Below, piece by piece: positions 31,657 to 39,243 of a stretch of DNA of 64,000 bases; position 1 is the stretch's first letter, and each line of letters begins with the position of its first letter. The stretch is from Actinomycetota bacterium. GTDB lineage: Bacteria; Actinomycetota; Thermoleophilia; Gaiellales; F1-60-MAGs149. The notes under the pieces were generated by a model. That model was given only the letters and a program-made list of their open reading frames with translations, made no database searches and had not been told where the DNA came from. Position numbers and translations under genes: made by a program. Location: assembly GCA_009885805.1 (NCBI GenBank), contig VFJZ01000012.1:1-64000 (forward strand), read 5' to 3'.

Positions 31657-32891
31657 AGAACGGACCGGAGGACGACGACCGCGTTCTGCCCTCCGAAGCC
31701 GAACGCATTCACGATCGCGGACGGGACGGACCCGGGCCGCGCTGCGCCGTGGACGATCGCGAGCGGGCACTCGGGGTCCGGGGTGTCGTAGTTGAGGCTC
31801 GGAGGAATCGTCGAGTACCGCACCGCGAGCGCGCCGACGGCGACGCCGAAGGCACCGGCGGCGCCGAGCGTATGTCCCACCGCAGACTTGGGCGCGGTCA
31901 CGGGGACGTCCGCCAGGCTCGACCCGAGCACGCGTGCGATCGCAGCTGACTCGGCCGAGTCGTTCAGCCTCGTCCCCGTGCCGTGCGCGACGATCAGGCC
32001 CGTAGCGGCGGGCTGGAGGCCAGCCGCCGCCAGGGCACGGCGCATGACGGCCTCGGCGCCGGCGCCGGTCGGCTCGGGCGAGGTGATGTGAAACGCGTCG
32101 CAGCCGATCGCGGTCCCGGCGATCTCGCAGTAGACGGTCGCGCCCCGCGCGATCGCGCTGTCGAGGGGCTCGAGCACGAACATCGCAGCGCCCTCACTGG
32201 GCACGAAACCCGTCCGCGCGAGATCGAACGGCCTCGAGATCGTCGTCGGCTCGCCGGTCGCGGTGCTGAGCGCGCCCGCGTTCGAGAGCGAGGCGACGAG
32301 AGGCGCGGTCAGCGCCGCGTCGCTGGCGCCGGCGAGGACAACGTCGGCCTCGCCGCGCCGCAGCAGGTGGAACCCCTCGCTGACGCCGATCGCACCGGCG
32401 GCGCAGGCCCCGACGCCTGCCGTCACGGGTCCGGTCACGCCGAGGTGGATTGCGACATTGGCCGCCGCCATGTTCGCCGACAGGTGGGGGATGTACAGGG
32501 GGCCGGTGCGAGAGACATCGGCGGCCCTGCCGAGGACCTCCCGATCACCCTCGAGAACACCGCCGGCGCCGGTGTGGACGGTGATGCCGGTGCGCTCGGG
32601 CACGAGGTCGGCGAGGCCCGCGTCGCGGAGCGCGAGGTCGGTCGCGGCAACGGCGAGTTGCGAGAAGCGGCCCATGCGGCGCGCGACCTTCCGATCCATG
32701 AACGCCGTCGGGTCGAAGTCGTCGATCTCGCCACCGGCCGTGGCTGCGAGGCCCTGCAGCGCCTCCGCCCGGAGCCGTCGGATACCGGATCGACCGGCCA
32801 CCAGAGCATCCCAGAAGCGGTCCGTCCCGACACCGTGGGGGCCGATGACGCCGATACCGGTGATGGCGACGCGCACGGACGGAAGTGTCAC
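31653..32891 (-). CDS. Beta-ketoacyl-ACP synthase (KAS II / FabF-like)
   Basis: A 412-residue thiolase-fold condensing enzyme elongating an acyl chain with malonyl-ACP. Catalytic residues are present: Cys in VGACAAGAIGVSEG, His in IVAHGTGTRLND and His in KSAVGHTLGAAGAFG. The HGTGT motif resembles polyketide KS domains as much as FabF (usually HGTST). It belongs to the GntR-SDR-acyl-CoA dehydrogenase operon and is separate from the fab operon at 61-64 kb, so it may serve a special acyl product. The GTG start overlaps the GntR stop (GTGA). Confidence 0.88.
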   Translation of the reverse strand: MTLPSVRVAITGIGVIGPHGVGTDRFWDALVAGRSGIRRLRAEALQGLAATAGGEIDDFDPTAFMDRKVARRMGRFSQLAVAATDLALRDAGLADLVPERTGITVHTGAGGVLEGDREVLGRAADVSRTGPLYIPHLSANMAAANVAIHLGVTGPVTAGVGACAAGAIGVSEGFHLLRRGEADVVLAGASDAALTAPLVASLSNAGALSTATGEPTTISRPFDLARTGFVPSEGAAMFVLEPLDSAIARGATVYCEIAGTAIGCDAFHITSPEPTGAGAEAVMRRALAAAGLQPAATGLIVAHGTGTRLNDSAESAAIARVLGSSLADVPVTAPKSAVGHTLGAAGAFGVAVGALAVRYSTIPPSLNYDTPDPECPLAIVHGAARPGSVPSAIVNAFGFGGQNAVVVLRSVL

Positions 32892-33652
32892 CGATCGCCC
32901 GGATCGGTCACGCCGGAGACTTCGACGACGAAGCTCGCCCGGTCGCCCCGGAACACGCCGACCGCGTGCTCGACCGCGCGGCCGCCGGCGTCGTAGGCCG
33001 TGCGCTGCACCAGCATCAGCGGCGCGCCGATCACGACCCTGAGCAAACGAGCCTCCTGCGCCCCCGCGACGACCGGTTCGAGACGCTCGACCGCACGCAC
33101 GACTGCCTGCCCGGCCGTCGCGAGCAGCTCCCACAGCGACGAGGCGACCGTCTGCTGCGACAGTTCCGGCAGACGAGCGACCTCGACCCAGGCGCTCTCG
33201 AGGACCAGCGGCTCACCGCCGGCCCGCCGGAGACGTTCGATCTGGTGAACGAGGACGCCACGTTCGATGTCGAGCGCGGTCGCTACGTGGGCCGGTGCGG
33301 GAACCTGATCGAGCCGGAGGATCCGCGTCTGCCCGTCCACACCCTGACCGCGCAGCTCCTCCGGGTACGAGCGCAGGACCCGCAGATCCTGCTCCACCTT
33401 CCGTGCCGCGACGAAGGTGCCGCGCCCGCCGTGACGGACGAGCAGTCCGCGCCGGACGAGACCGTCGAGGGCCTGGCGGAGCGTCATCCGGGAGACGCCG
33501 AGGCGGGCGGCGAGGTCGCGTTCCGGCGGCATCCGGTCACCGGGCACGAGACTGCCGGTGTCGATCAGGTCGAGCAGGCCCTGTTCGATCTGACGGTAGG
33601 CCGGGCGACCGGCACGCGGCGCTGCGAGCGCGCGCAGCGGATCGGTCGTCAC
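32888..33652 (-). CDS. GntR/HutC-family transcriptional regulator with UTRA domain
   Basis: A 254-residue regulator. Residues 18-85 form a GntR winged helix (YRQIEQGLLDLIDTGSLVPG, PPERDLAARLGVSRMTLRQA, RGLLVRHGGRGTFVA). The UTRA effector domain fills the C-terminal two-thirds (RILRLDQVPAPAHVATAL, GEPLVLESAWV, MLVQRTAYDAGGRAVEHAVG), as in HutC/YvoA proteins that bind small metabolites. It is embedded in the operon between an SDR and a KAS gene, overlapping both by 4 bp, and so probably controls that operon in response to a related metabolite. Confidence 0.93.
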   Translation of the reverse strand: MTTDPLRALAAPRAGRPAYRQIEQGLLDLIDTGSLVPGDRMPPERDLAARLGVSRMTLRQALDGLVRRGLLVRHGGRGTFVAARKVEQDLRVLRSYPEELRGQGVDGQTRILRLDQVPAPAHVATALDIERGVLVHQIERLRRAGGEPLVLESAWVEVARLPELSQQTVASSLWELLATAGQAVVRAVERLEPVVAGAQEARLLRVVIGAPLMLVQRTAYDAGGRAVEHAVGVFRGDRASFVVEVSGVTDPGDR

Positions 33653-34365
33653 CGCGGGCCCATGCGCAGCGCGGCGTCGAGGCGGATCGTGTCACCGTTC
33701 AGCATCGGGTTGGCGACGATCGCGGCGACGAGCGCGGCGAACTCCTCCGGCCGACCGAGTCGCGGCGGGTTCGGAACGGTCGCGGCGAGCGCCGCTCGCG
33801 CGGGCTCGGGGAGACCCGCCAGCAGCGGCGTATCGAAGATGCCGGGGGCGATGCCGACGACCCTGATCCCGGCGCGCGCCAGGTCACGGGCAGCCGGCAG
33901 CACGAGGGCGGCGACCGCCCCCTTGGAGGCGCTGTACGCAACCTGCCCGATCTGACCGTCGTAGGCGGCGATCGAAGACGCGAGGATGATCACGCCACGC
34001 TGACCGTCGAGATCGGGCTCCTGTCGCGCCATCGTCTCGGCTGCCGCCTGCAGTGTCGTGAACGTCCCGAAGACGTTGACCTCGATCGTCCGGCGGAGGA
34101 GGTCGAGATCGTGGCCGACGAGGCGACTGACACCGGCGATTCCGGCGCACGCCACCGCGACGCGCAGCGGCCCCGCCGCGGCCGCCGTCTCGATTGCTGC
34201 GCGAACCTCGTCGGGACGCGTCACGTCACCGGCGACGATGCCGACACCGGCGACGCGATCGAGGCGGACGACGGTGAACCCGTCACGCTCGAGCCGGGTG
34301 GCGGTGGCAGCGCCGAGTCCCGACGCCGCACCCGTCACCAGAGCACTCGCCTCCACGGCGTCCAT
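33649..34365 (-). CDS. Short-chain dehydrogenase/reductase (3-hydroxyacyl-CoA dehydrogenase type)
   Basis: A 238-residue Rossmann-fold SDR. The cofactor motif is TGAASGLGAAT, the structural NAG motif reads CAGIAG, and the catalytic Ser and Tyr-Lys appear in ILASSIAAYDGQIGQVAYSASKG. The Asp at the end of strand 2 (VVRLDRVAG) favours NAD(H). The sequence style (ETMARQEPDLDGQRGVIILASS, NPMLNGDTIRLDAALRM) matches the HSD17B10 branch acting on 3-hydroxyacyl-CoA. Together with the upstream acyl-CoA dehydrogenase and downstream KAS it suggests acyl-chain metabolism. It overlaps the GntR gene by 4 bp. Confidence 0.88.
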   Translation of the reverse strand: MDAVEASALVTGAASGLGAATATRLERDGFTVVRLDRVAGVGIVAGDVTRPDEVRAAIETAAAAGPLRVAVACAGIAGVSRLVGHDLDLLRRTIEVNVFGTFTTLQAAAETMARQEPDLDGQRGVIILASSIAAYDGQIGQVAYSASKGAVAALVLPAARDLARAGIRVVGIAPGIFDTPLLAGLPEPARAALAATVPNPPRLGRPEEFAALVAAIVANPMLNGDTIRLDAALRMGPR

Positions 34366-34398
34366 GGTAGTGGCCGCGCACCCCGACCAACCCGCGGG

Positions 34399-35538
34399 TC
34401 AGAACAGGGGCCGACCCGTCAGCGCGCTACCGAGCAGATCACGCAGCACGTCCGTCGTCGGCGCCATCACCGCTGCGGCGCGGGCGTCGCGGAAGTGACG
34501 CTCGACCGGTAGGTGTCGCGAGAAGGCCGCGCCACCGCAGACGCGCATCGCCTCGTCCGTCACGACGATCGCCATCTCGGCGGCGGCCGTCTTGAGGGCG
34601 AGGACGCCGATCTGCGCGTCGCGGTCGCCGGCCGCGATCTGGCCCGCGACCTGGTACAGGAGCGCCCGCGCCTGCAACAGTCGCACCTGGGCCTCGCCCA
34701 GGCGGCTCCGCACCACCTGGACGTCGGCGAGCGTCTCGCCGAGGTGCTCCAGGCGCGACGTCGCGACATGGCCGACCGCGAGGCGCAGCGCCTCACCCGC
34801 GATGCCCGAGCAGCAGGCGGCACAGCCGAGGACGAACCACGGCAGCGTTGCGGCCATCATCGTCCCGAAGCCCCCGGCCGCGCCGCCGATCCGTCGGTCG
34901 TCGCCGACGACGATGTCCCGCAGGGCAACGGGGGCAGACGCATTGCCGCACATACCGAGTCCGTCGAAGACGCCCTGGACCTGCACGCCGGGGTCGCGGG
35001 CGTCGAGCAGGTAGAGCTCCGTCATCAGCGGGTCGGTGTGGCCGGCCGCGCCGACGGCCGCGACGATCGAGTCGCAGTGGCCGGCAGCCGTGACCCACGA
35101 CTTGTCAGCGTTGATCCGGACACCGCCAGCCGCCATCTCGGCGCGAGAGACCTGCGCCCAGAAATGCGACCGGCTGCCGCGTTCCGAGTACGCGAGGGTC
35201 GTCAGATGGTGTCCGGCGGCGATGTCGCGGAGCGCTTGCCCGCGCGGTCCGTCGTCGTCGCGAGCGGTGCCGGCGGCGAGGGTCGCCGTCGCGACGACGT
35301 GCATGGTGAAGACCATCGACGTCGACGCGCACGCGGCCGAGATCTGCTCGATCGTCTCCGCGATCTCGATCGGCCCGGCACCGGCACCGCCGTACGCCGC
35401 GGGCACGGCGAGGCCCAGGAGTCCCGCGGCGCGCAACGCCTCGACCGACTCGGCCGGGAACCGGGCGCTGCGATCAACCGCGTCCGCGTGGGCGCGGATC
35501 ACGTCGAGCGGGAGGGTCGAGCGGGCACTGGTGGACAC
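34399..35538 (-). CDS. Acyl-CoA dehydrogenase family flavoprotein
   Basis: A 379-residue flavoenzyme. The N-terminal helices (FPAESVEALRAAGLLGLAVP followed by AAYGGAG), the middle beta domain (LTTLAYSERGSRSHFWAQV, INADKSWVTAAGHCDSIVAA) and the C-terminal helical bundle (LGETLADVQVVRSRLGEAQVRLLQARALL, AMRVCGGAAFSRHLPVERHFRDARAAAVM) match the family. The catalytic Glu position of standard ACADs is not obvious, so it may be a flavin monooxygenase or desulfurisation-type relative. The GTG at 35538 follows an AGGAGG site and heads the operon with SDR, GntR, KAS and HisD-like genes. Confidence 0.85.
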   Translation of the reverse strand: MSTSARSTLPLDVIRAHADAVDRSARFPAESVEALRAAGLLGLAVPAAYGGAGAGPIEIAETIEQISAACASTSMVFTMHVVATATLAAGTARDDDGPRGQALRDIAAGHHLTTLAYSERGSRSHFWAQVSRAEMAAGGVRINADKSWVTAAGHCDSIVAAVGAAGHTDPLMTELYLLDARDPGVQVQGVFDGLGMCGNASAPVALRDIVVGDDRRIGGAAGGFGTMMAATLPWFVLGCAACCSGIAGEALRLAVGHVATSRLEHLGETLADVQVVRSRLGEAQVRLLQARALLYQVAGQIAAGDRDAQIGVLALKTAAAEMAIVVTDEAMRVCGGAAFSRHLPVERHFRDARAAAVMAPTTDVLRDLLGSALTGRPLF

Positions 35539-35621
35539 GTGGCCTCCTCTACGAGTCGGCCCGATCGTAGCGGCCCGTACGCCAATGCGCATGACCGCGT
35601 GCGAAACGGCCGTCCGGACAA

Positions 35622-35695
<74 letters not shown>

Positions 35696-35710
35696 GACGA
35701 GGGCTCATCG

Positions 35711-35827
35711 TACTACGCCGGCGGGTAGATACGGTTGCCCGGGCGTGGCGATCCGCGTCGGCTGGAACCTCGCCGGCAAAGCCGTCTCACCGCCGCCGAT
35801 CTACATTCTTTCCCCGCCGACGTAGTA
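35711..35827 (+). repeat. 117-bp terminal-inverted-repeat element, copy B
   Basis: Same length as copy A (15904-16020) and in opposite orientation. It starts TACTACGCCGGCGGGTA and ends TTTCCCCGCCGACGTAGTA, giving a terminal inverted repeat of 15 bp with one mismatch. The core GTGGCGATCCGCGTCGGC and GGAACCTCGCCGGCAAAGCC is identical to copy A for about 40 bp, while the flanks differ more. It lies between tRNA-Ile and the LAGLIDADG gene and has no coding frame of note. Confidence 0.85.
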
Positions 35828-35847
35828 TCAGCGGCTCCCGCCCTGCC

Positions 35848-35876
35848 GTTTCACGTGTTACCTTACGGTGAAACAC
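35848..35876. promoter_or_regulatory. Inverted repeat made of parS-like half-sites
   Basis: GTTTCACGTG at 35848-35857 matches the left part of the bacterial parS consensus (TGTTTCACGTGAAACA), and GTGAAACA at 35868-35875 matches its right part, but 10 bp separate them. The arms GTTTCAC and GTGAAAC are perfect inverted repeats with a 13-bp centre. It ends at the start codon of the LAGLIDADG gene and is 1 kb from parAB. It may be a decayed parS, a ParB-related site or the operator of the LAGLIDADG gene. Confidence 0.45.
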
Positions 35877-36221
35877 ATGGCCAACGTCCCCGAAGACGGC
35901 TCGTTCGAAGCCGGCGTCCTCGTCGGACTCCTCGTCGGCGAGGGTCACTTCGGGGGCGACGGCCGGCGCGCGCAGGTCACGTTGCGGATGCACACGCGCC
36001 ACCGGGCCATCTTCGAGTGGCTGGTCGAACAGGTGCCCGGAGGACGACTCTACGGCCCCTACGACCACTCCGGACGCTCCTACTACCAGTGGATGGTGCG
36101 CGGCACCGCGCTCCGTGAGGAGCTCGTACCGTTCCTGGCTCGCCACCTCGATCCAGCCCTCGACGCTCACGTCTACGGACGGTTCCGGGACATGTGCGAA
36201 CGCTACGGACTCGACGCGTGA
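35877..36221 (+). CDS. Single-motif LAGLIDADG-type protein coupled to rsmG
   Basis: A 114-residue protein with one LAGLIDADG-like motif at about residues 13-24 (GVLVGLLVGEGHFGGDG; the acidic residue is Glu in GEG), followed by a beta-rich segment (RAQVTLRMHTRHRAIFEWLV, GGRLYGPYDHSGRSYYQWMV) typical of the homing-endonuclease half-domain. Such single-motif proteins act as dimers. It is not inside an intron or intein. Its TGA overlaps the rsmG GTG (GTGA), so it is translated with a housekeeping operon, which suggests domestication as a DNA-binding or regulatory protein. A GTG at 35868 is an alternative start. Confidence 0.78.
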   Translation: MANVPEDGSFEAGVLVGLLVGEGHFGGDGRRAQVTLRMHTRHRAIFEWLVEQVPGGRLYGPYDHSGRSYYQWMVRGTALREELVPFLARHLDPALDAHVYGRFRDMCERYGLDA

Positions 36222-36841
36222 CCGACATCTTCGACACCTTCTGCGACCTCGTCTGCGGCTCGGCTACCCGCCTCACCGCGGTGCCACGCGCGGACGCCCG
36301 CTCGCGCCACGTCGACGACGCCCTCGCCGCCCTGGAATGGGTGGACGAGAGCGACGGCGACATCGTCGACGTCGGCTCGGGAACCGGTGTCCCCGGCCTG
36401 GTCCTGGCGCTGGCCCGGCCGGCCCGCCACGTCGACCTATTGGAGGCGTCGCTCCGGAAAGCGACGGCGCTCGCCGACATCGCGGCCACCCTCGGAGCCG
36501 CGAACGTCGCGGTGATCCGCGCCCGCGCCGAGGACCACGCGCGCGGCGACGGCCGCGACCGCTACGGGCTCGCCGTCTGCCGCGCCCTCGCGCCCCCACC
36601 CGTCGCGACCGAACTCTGCCTGCCGCTTCTACGACCCGGCGGGAGGCTGCTGATCTGGGCGGGCAGCGTCGAGGAGAGCCGCGTCCGGGCCGTTGCCGAG
36701 GCGGTCGGCGGTGCCCTCGAACGCGTCGTCGCGGTCGCGGGCGCGGAGCGACGGACACTCGTCGCGGTCAGCAAGCTCGCCGCCACGCCAGCGCGGTTCC
36801 CGCGCCGCACCGGGATGGCCGCGAAGCGTCCGCTGGCCTGA
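36218..36841 (+). CDS. rsmG: 16S rRNA (guanine-N7) methyltransferase RsmG (GidB)
   Basis: A 207-residue SAM-dependent methyltransferase that modifies G527 of 16S rRNA. The SAM-binding motif I reads IVDVGSGTGVPGLVLALARP, followed by VDLLEASLRKATALADIA and the DRYGLAVCRAL region. It is a little shorter than E. coli RsmG. It lies upstream of parA and parB as in most bacterial origin regions. The GTG start is fixed by a GTGA overlap with the LAGLIDADG gene. Loss of RsmG gives low-level streptomycin resistance in other bacteria. Confidence 0.92.
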   Translation: MTDIFDTFCDLVCGSATRLTAVPRADARSRHVDDALAALEWVDESDGDIVDVGSGTGVPGLVLALARPARHVDLLEASLRKATALADIAATLGAANVAVIRARAEDHARGDGRDRYGLAVCRALAPPPVATELCLPLLRPGGRLLIWAGSVEESRVRAVAEAVGGALERVVAVAGAERRTLVAVSKLAATPARFPRRTGMAAKRPLA

Positions 36842-36881
36842 TCGGTTCGGGGCGTCCGGCCGCAGCGGTAGCCTTGGGTCG

Positions 36882-37637
36882 ATGTCGCGCATCTACGCAC
36901 TCGCGAACCAGAAGGGCGGCGTCGGCAAGACGACAACTGCCATCAACGTCGCCGCCTGCCTCGCCGAGGCCGGCGTCGGCGTGCTGCTGGTCGACTTCGA
37001 TCCGCAGGCCAACGCGACGACCGGCCTGGGCTTCCGACCGCCCCGCGGCCGCTCGACCTACGACCTGCTGCACGGTTCGACGATGCGGGACATCATCGTC
37101 GAGACGTCGATTCCCGGCCTCCACCTCGCGCCGGCTCATCCGGATCTGGCCGCGGCGGCGGTCGAGCTGCCCGACCGCGATGACCGCGAGCGACTCCTCG
37201 GTGCGGCGCTCGCGACGGTCGGCGACGAGTACCCGTACGTGCTCGTCGACTGCCCGCCGTCGCTCGGCATGCTGACGCTGAACGCGCTCGCGGCGGCCAA
37301 CCGTCTGATCGTCCCCGTGCAGTGCGAGTACTTCGCCCTCGAGGGACTCGCCCAGCTCCTCGAGACCGTCGAACTGATCCGCGCCCGGGTGAACCCCCAA
37401 CTCGCGCTGACTGGCCTGCTGCTGACGATGCACGACGGCCGCACGCGCCTGTCGGCCGACGTCGCGCGCGAGGTCCGCAGCCACTTCGGCCCCAAGGTCT
37501 TCTCGAGCGTGATCCCCCGGAGCATCCGCCTCGCCGAGGCGCCCTCCCACGGTCAGCCGATCTCCCGCTACGACCCTCGCTCGAGCGGCGCCGACGCCTA
37601 CGTGCGCGTCGCCCTGGAAGTCGTCGAGCGTGGCTAG
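36882..37637 (+). CDS. parA: Chromosome partitioning ATPase ParA (Soj)
   Basis: A 251-residue deviant-Walker ATPase that moves ParB-parS complexes over the nucleoid. The Walker A motif is QKGGVGKTTTAINVAACL with the signature lysine, Walker A' is LLVDFDPQANATTGLG, and Walker B is VLVDCPPSLGMLTLNAL. The C-terminal IPRSIRLAEAPSHGQPI is typical of chromosomal Soj proteins. The ATG at 36882 is chosen because it begins directly at MSRIYALANQKGG. parB overlaps it by 8 bp, so they are translated together. Confidence 0.96.
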   Translation: MSRIYALANQKGGVGKTTTAINVAACLAEAGVGVLLVDFDPQANATTGLGFRPPRGRSTYDLLHGSTMRDIIVETSIPGLHLAPAHPDLAAAAVELPDRDDRERLLGAALATVGDEYPYVLVDCPPSLGMLTLNALAAANRLIVPVQCEYFALEGLAQLLETVELIRARVNPQLALTGLLLTMHDGRTRLSADVAREVRSHFGPKVFSSVIPRSIRLAEAPSHGQPISRYDPRSSGADAYVRVALEVVERG

Positions 37638-38511
37638 CAGCGGCGCGAGAGGACTCGGTCGCGGCCTCGTCGCGATGCTCGATCCCTCGTCGGCCGCTCA
37701 ACCGTACATCCAGCTCCCGGTGGACAGGGTCGAACCGAACCCGCGGCAGCCACGCGGCCTGATCGATCCCGAGGGACTCGCGGCGCTGACGCGGTCGATC
37801 GCCGCCGACGGCGTTGTGCAACCGGTGGTCGTTCGCGAACTGCCGGACGGTCGCTACGAACTGATCGCCGGCGAGCGACGCTGGCGCGCGGCGATGGCCG
37901 CCGGGCTGATGACGATCCCGGCCGTGGTGCGTACGTCGGCCGATCGCGATGCGCTGCTCCTGGCGATCGTCGAGAACGTCGTGCGCGAGGATCTCAACGC
38001 CGTCGAGGTCGCACGCGGGTACGCCGCCCTGGCCGATGCCTACGGGCTGACGGTGCTTGAGATCGCCGAACGGCTCGGACGATCGCGCTCCGCGATCTCG
38101 AACACACTGCGTCTCCTGGAGCTACCGGACGACGTCCTGCAGCTGATCGCCGACGGCGCCCTGACCGAGGGGCACGGGCGGGCGATCCTGCAGATGGACG
38201 GCCAGGAGGGGCGCCGCCGGCTCGCCCGCCGCGCCGTCGACCTGTCGCTGTCGGTCCGCAAGACCGAGGCGCTCGCCCGTCGCGGGGCGACGGCGCGACC
38301 GTCGTCCTCGGCGGTCGCGTGGGCGGACGACGACGCCGTCGGCGAGGTGATCGACGCCGCCTACCGCGCGTTCGGCGTTCCGACCCAGGTCACGCAGGTT
38401 CGCGGTGGCTGCCGGATCGAACTGGTCGTGCGCTCCGAGGCCGAACTGCGCTCACTCGCCGGGCGGCTCGGCGAGGTCGCCGGGCTCGTCGAGACGCACA
38501 TCCTCCGCTGA
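37630..38511 (+). CDS. parB: Chromosome partitioning protein ParB (Spo0J)
   Basis: A 293-residue CTP-dependent DNA clamp that loads at parS and spreads. The N-terminal ParA-interaction peptide (GARGLGRGLVAML) is present, then the CTPase/ParB domain (IEPNPRQPRG-like VEPNPRQPRGLID, LIAGERRWRAAMAAG, VENVVREDLNAVEVARGY), the helix-turn-helix (LTVLEIAERLGRSRSAISNTLRLLELPD) and a C-terminal dimerisation domain. The GTG start overlaps parA by 8 bp. The 3' 60 bp overlap the convergent jag gene. The nearest parS-like sequence is the split site at 35848. Confidence 0.96.
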   Translation: MASSGARGLGRGLVAMLDPSSAAQPYIQLPVDRVEPNPRQPRGLIDPEGLAALTRSIAADGVVQPVVVRELPDGRYELIAGERRWRAAMAAGLMTIPAVVRTSADRDALLLAIVENVVREDLNAVEVARGYAALADAYGLTVLEIAERLGRSRSAISNTLRLLELPDDVLQLIADGALTEGHGRAILQMDGQEGRRRLARRAVDLSLSVRKTEALARRGATARPSSSAVAWADDDAVGEVIDAAYRAFGVPTQVTQVRGGCRIELVVRSEAELRSLAGRLGEVAGLVETHILR

Positions 38512-39240
38512 GCGGGGCGCGACGACGATGTGCCGTAGCGGCTCGCGGCCGTCCGACGCCGTCTCGACGTCGGGTCGCTCCTTGAGGTACAGGTGGACGA
38601 TCTTCCGCTCCACGCTCGTCATCGGCTCGAGCGGCACCGGCCGACCGTCGCGGACGGCGTCGCGCGCGGCGCGGTCGGCCGTCTCGTGCAACGCCTGCTC
38701 ACGGCGGTGCCGGTAGTTCTGCGCGTCGACGACGACTGGAGTGGCGCCCTCGTTGCGCGCCCGGATCGCATTGACGAGGTACTGGATCGCGTCGATCGTC
38801 CGACCGTGCCGCCCGATCACGACGCCGAGGTCGGCGCCGGTGATCGTCGCCGTGATCGCCTCGGCCGTCTCGACCACGTGGACGCGCGCGTCGAGGCCCA
38901 TGCCAGAAGCGACGGCGGTGACGATCTCGCGGACATCGACGGCGTCCTCCCCCGTCGCCTCGGCACCGAGCGGCGGTGAGGGTCGCGACGGCCGCCCCTC
39001 GGGACGGCCGGCCGACACCGGCGCCACGGCCCCCGGCAGGGGCACCTCACCGAGCGTGGCCAGGACACGGGCCGGTTCGCGGCCGATTCCCATCAGACCC
39101 CGCTCGCCCTCGGCCAGCACCTGGAACGACACGGCGTGGCGATCGAGCCCCGGGAAGCGGCGTTCGAGTTCACGAAGCGCGGCCCACTTGGCCTCCCCGA
39201 TCGTTTCGCCCTTGCCCTCGACGGTCACAGGATCTGTCAC
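38452..39240 (-). CDS. jag: Jag/KhpB RNA-binding protein (Jag-N, KH, R3H)
   Basis: A 262-residue RNA-binding protein linked to cell envelope growth and YidC. The Jag-N domain begins VEGKGETIGEAKWAALRELE, a disordered Pro/Arg linker follows, then a KH domain (GVVIGRHGRTIDAIQYLVNAI) and the R3H domain (RPVPLEPMTSVERKIVHLYLKE). An acidic C-terminal tail extends past R3H and is encoded in the 60-bp overlap with parB. The gene lies just after yidC (4 bp gap), the usual arrangement. Confidence 0.93.
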   Translation of the reverse strand: MTDPVTVEGKGETIGEAKWAALRELERRFPGLDRHAVSFQVLAEGERGLMGIGREPARVLATLGEVPLPGAVAPVSAGRPEGRPSRPSPPLGAEATGEDAVDVREIVTAVASGMGLDARVHVVETAEAITATITGADLGVVIGRHGRTIDAIQYLVNAIRARNEGATPVVVDAQNYRHRREQALHETADRAARDAVRDGRPVPLEPMTSVERKIVHLYLKERPDVETASDGREPLRHIVVAPRSAEDVRLDEPGDLAEPPGE

Positions 39241-39243
39241 TGC

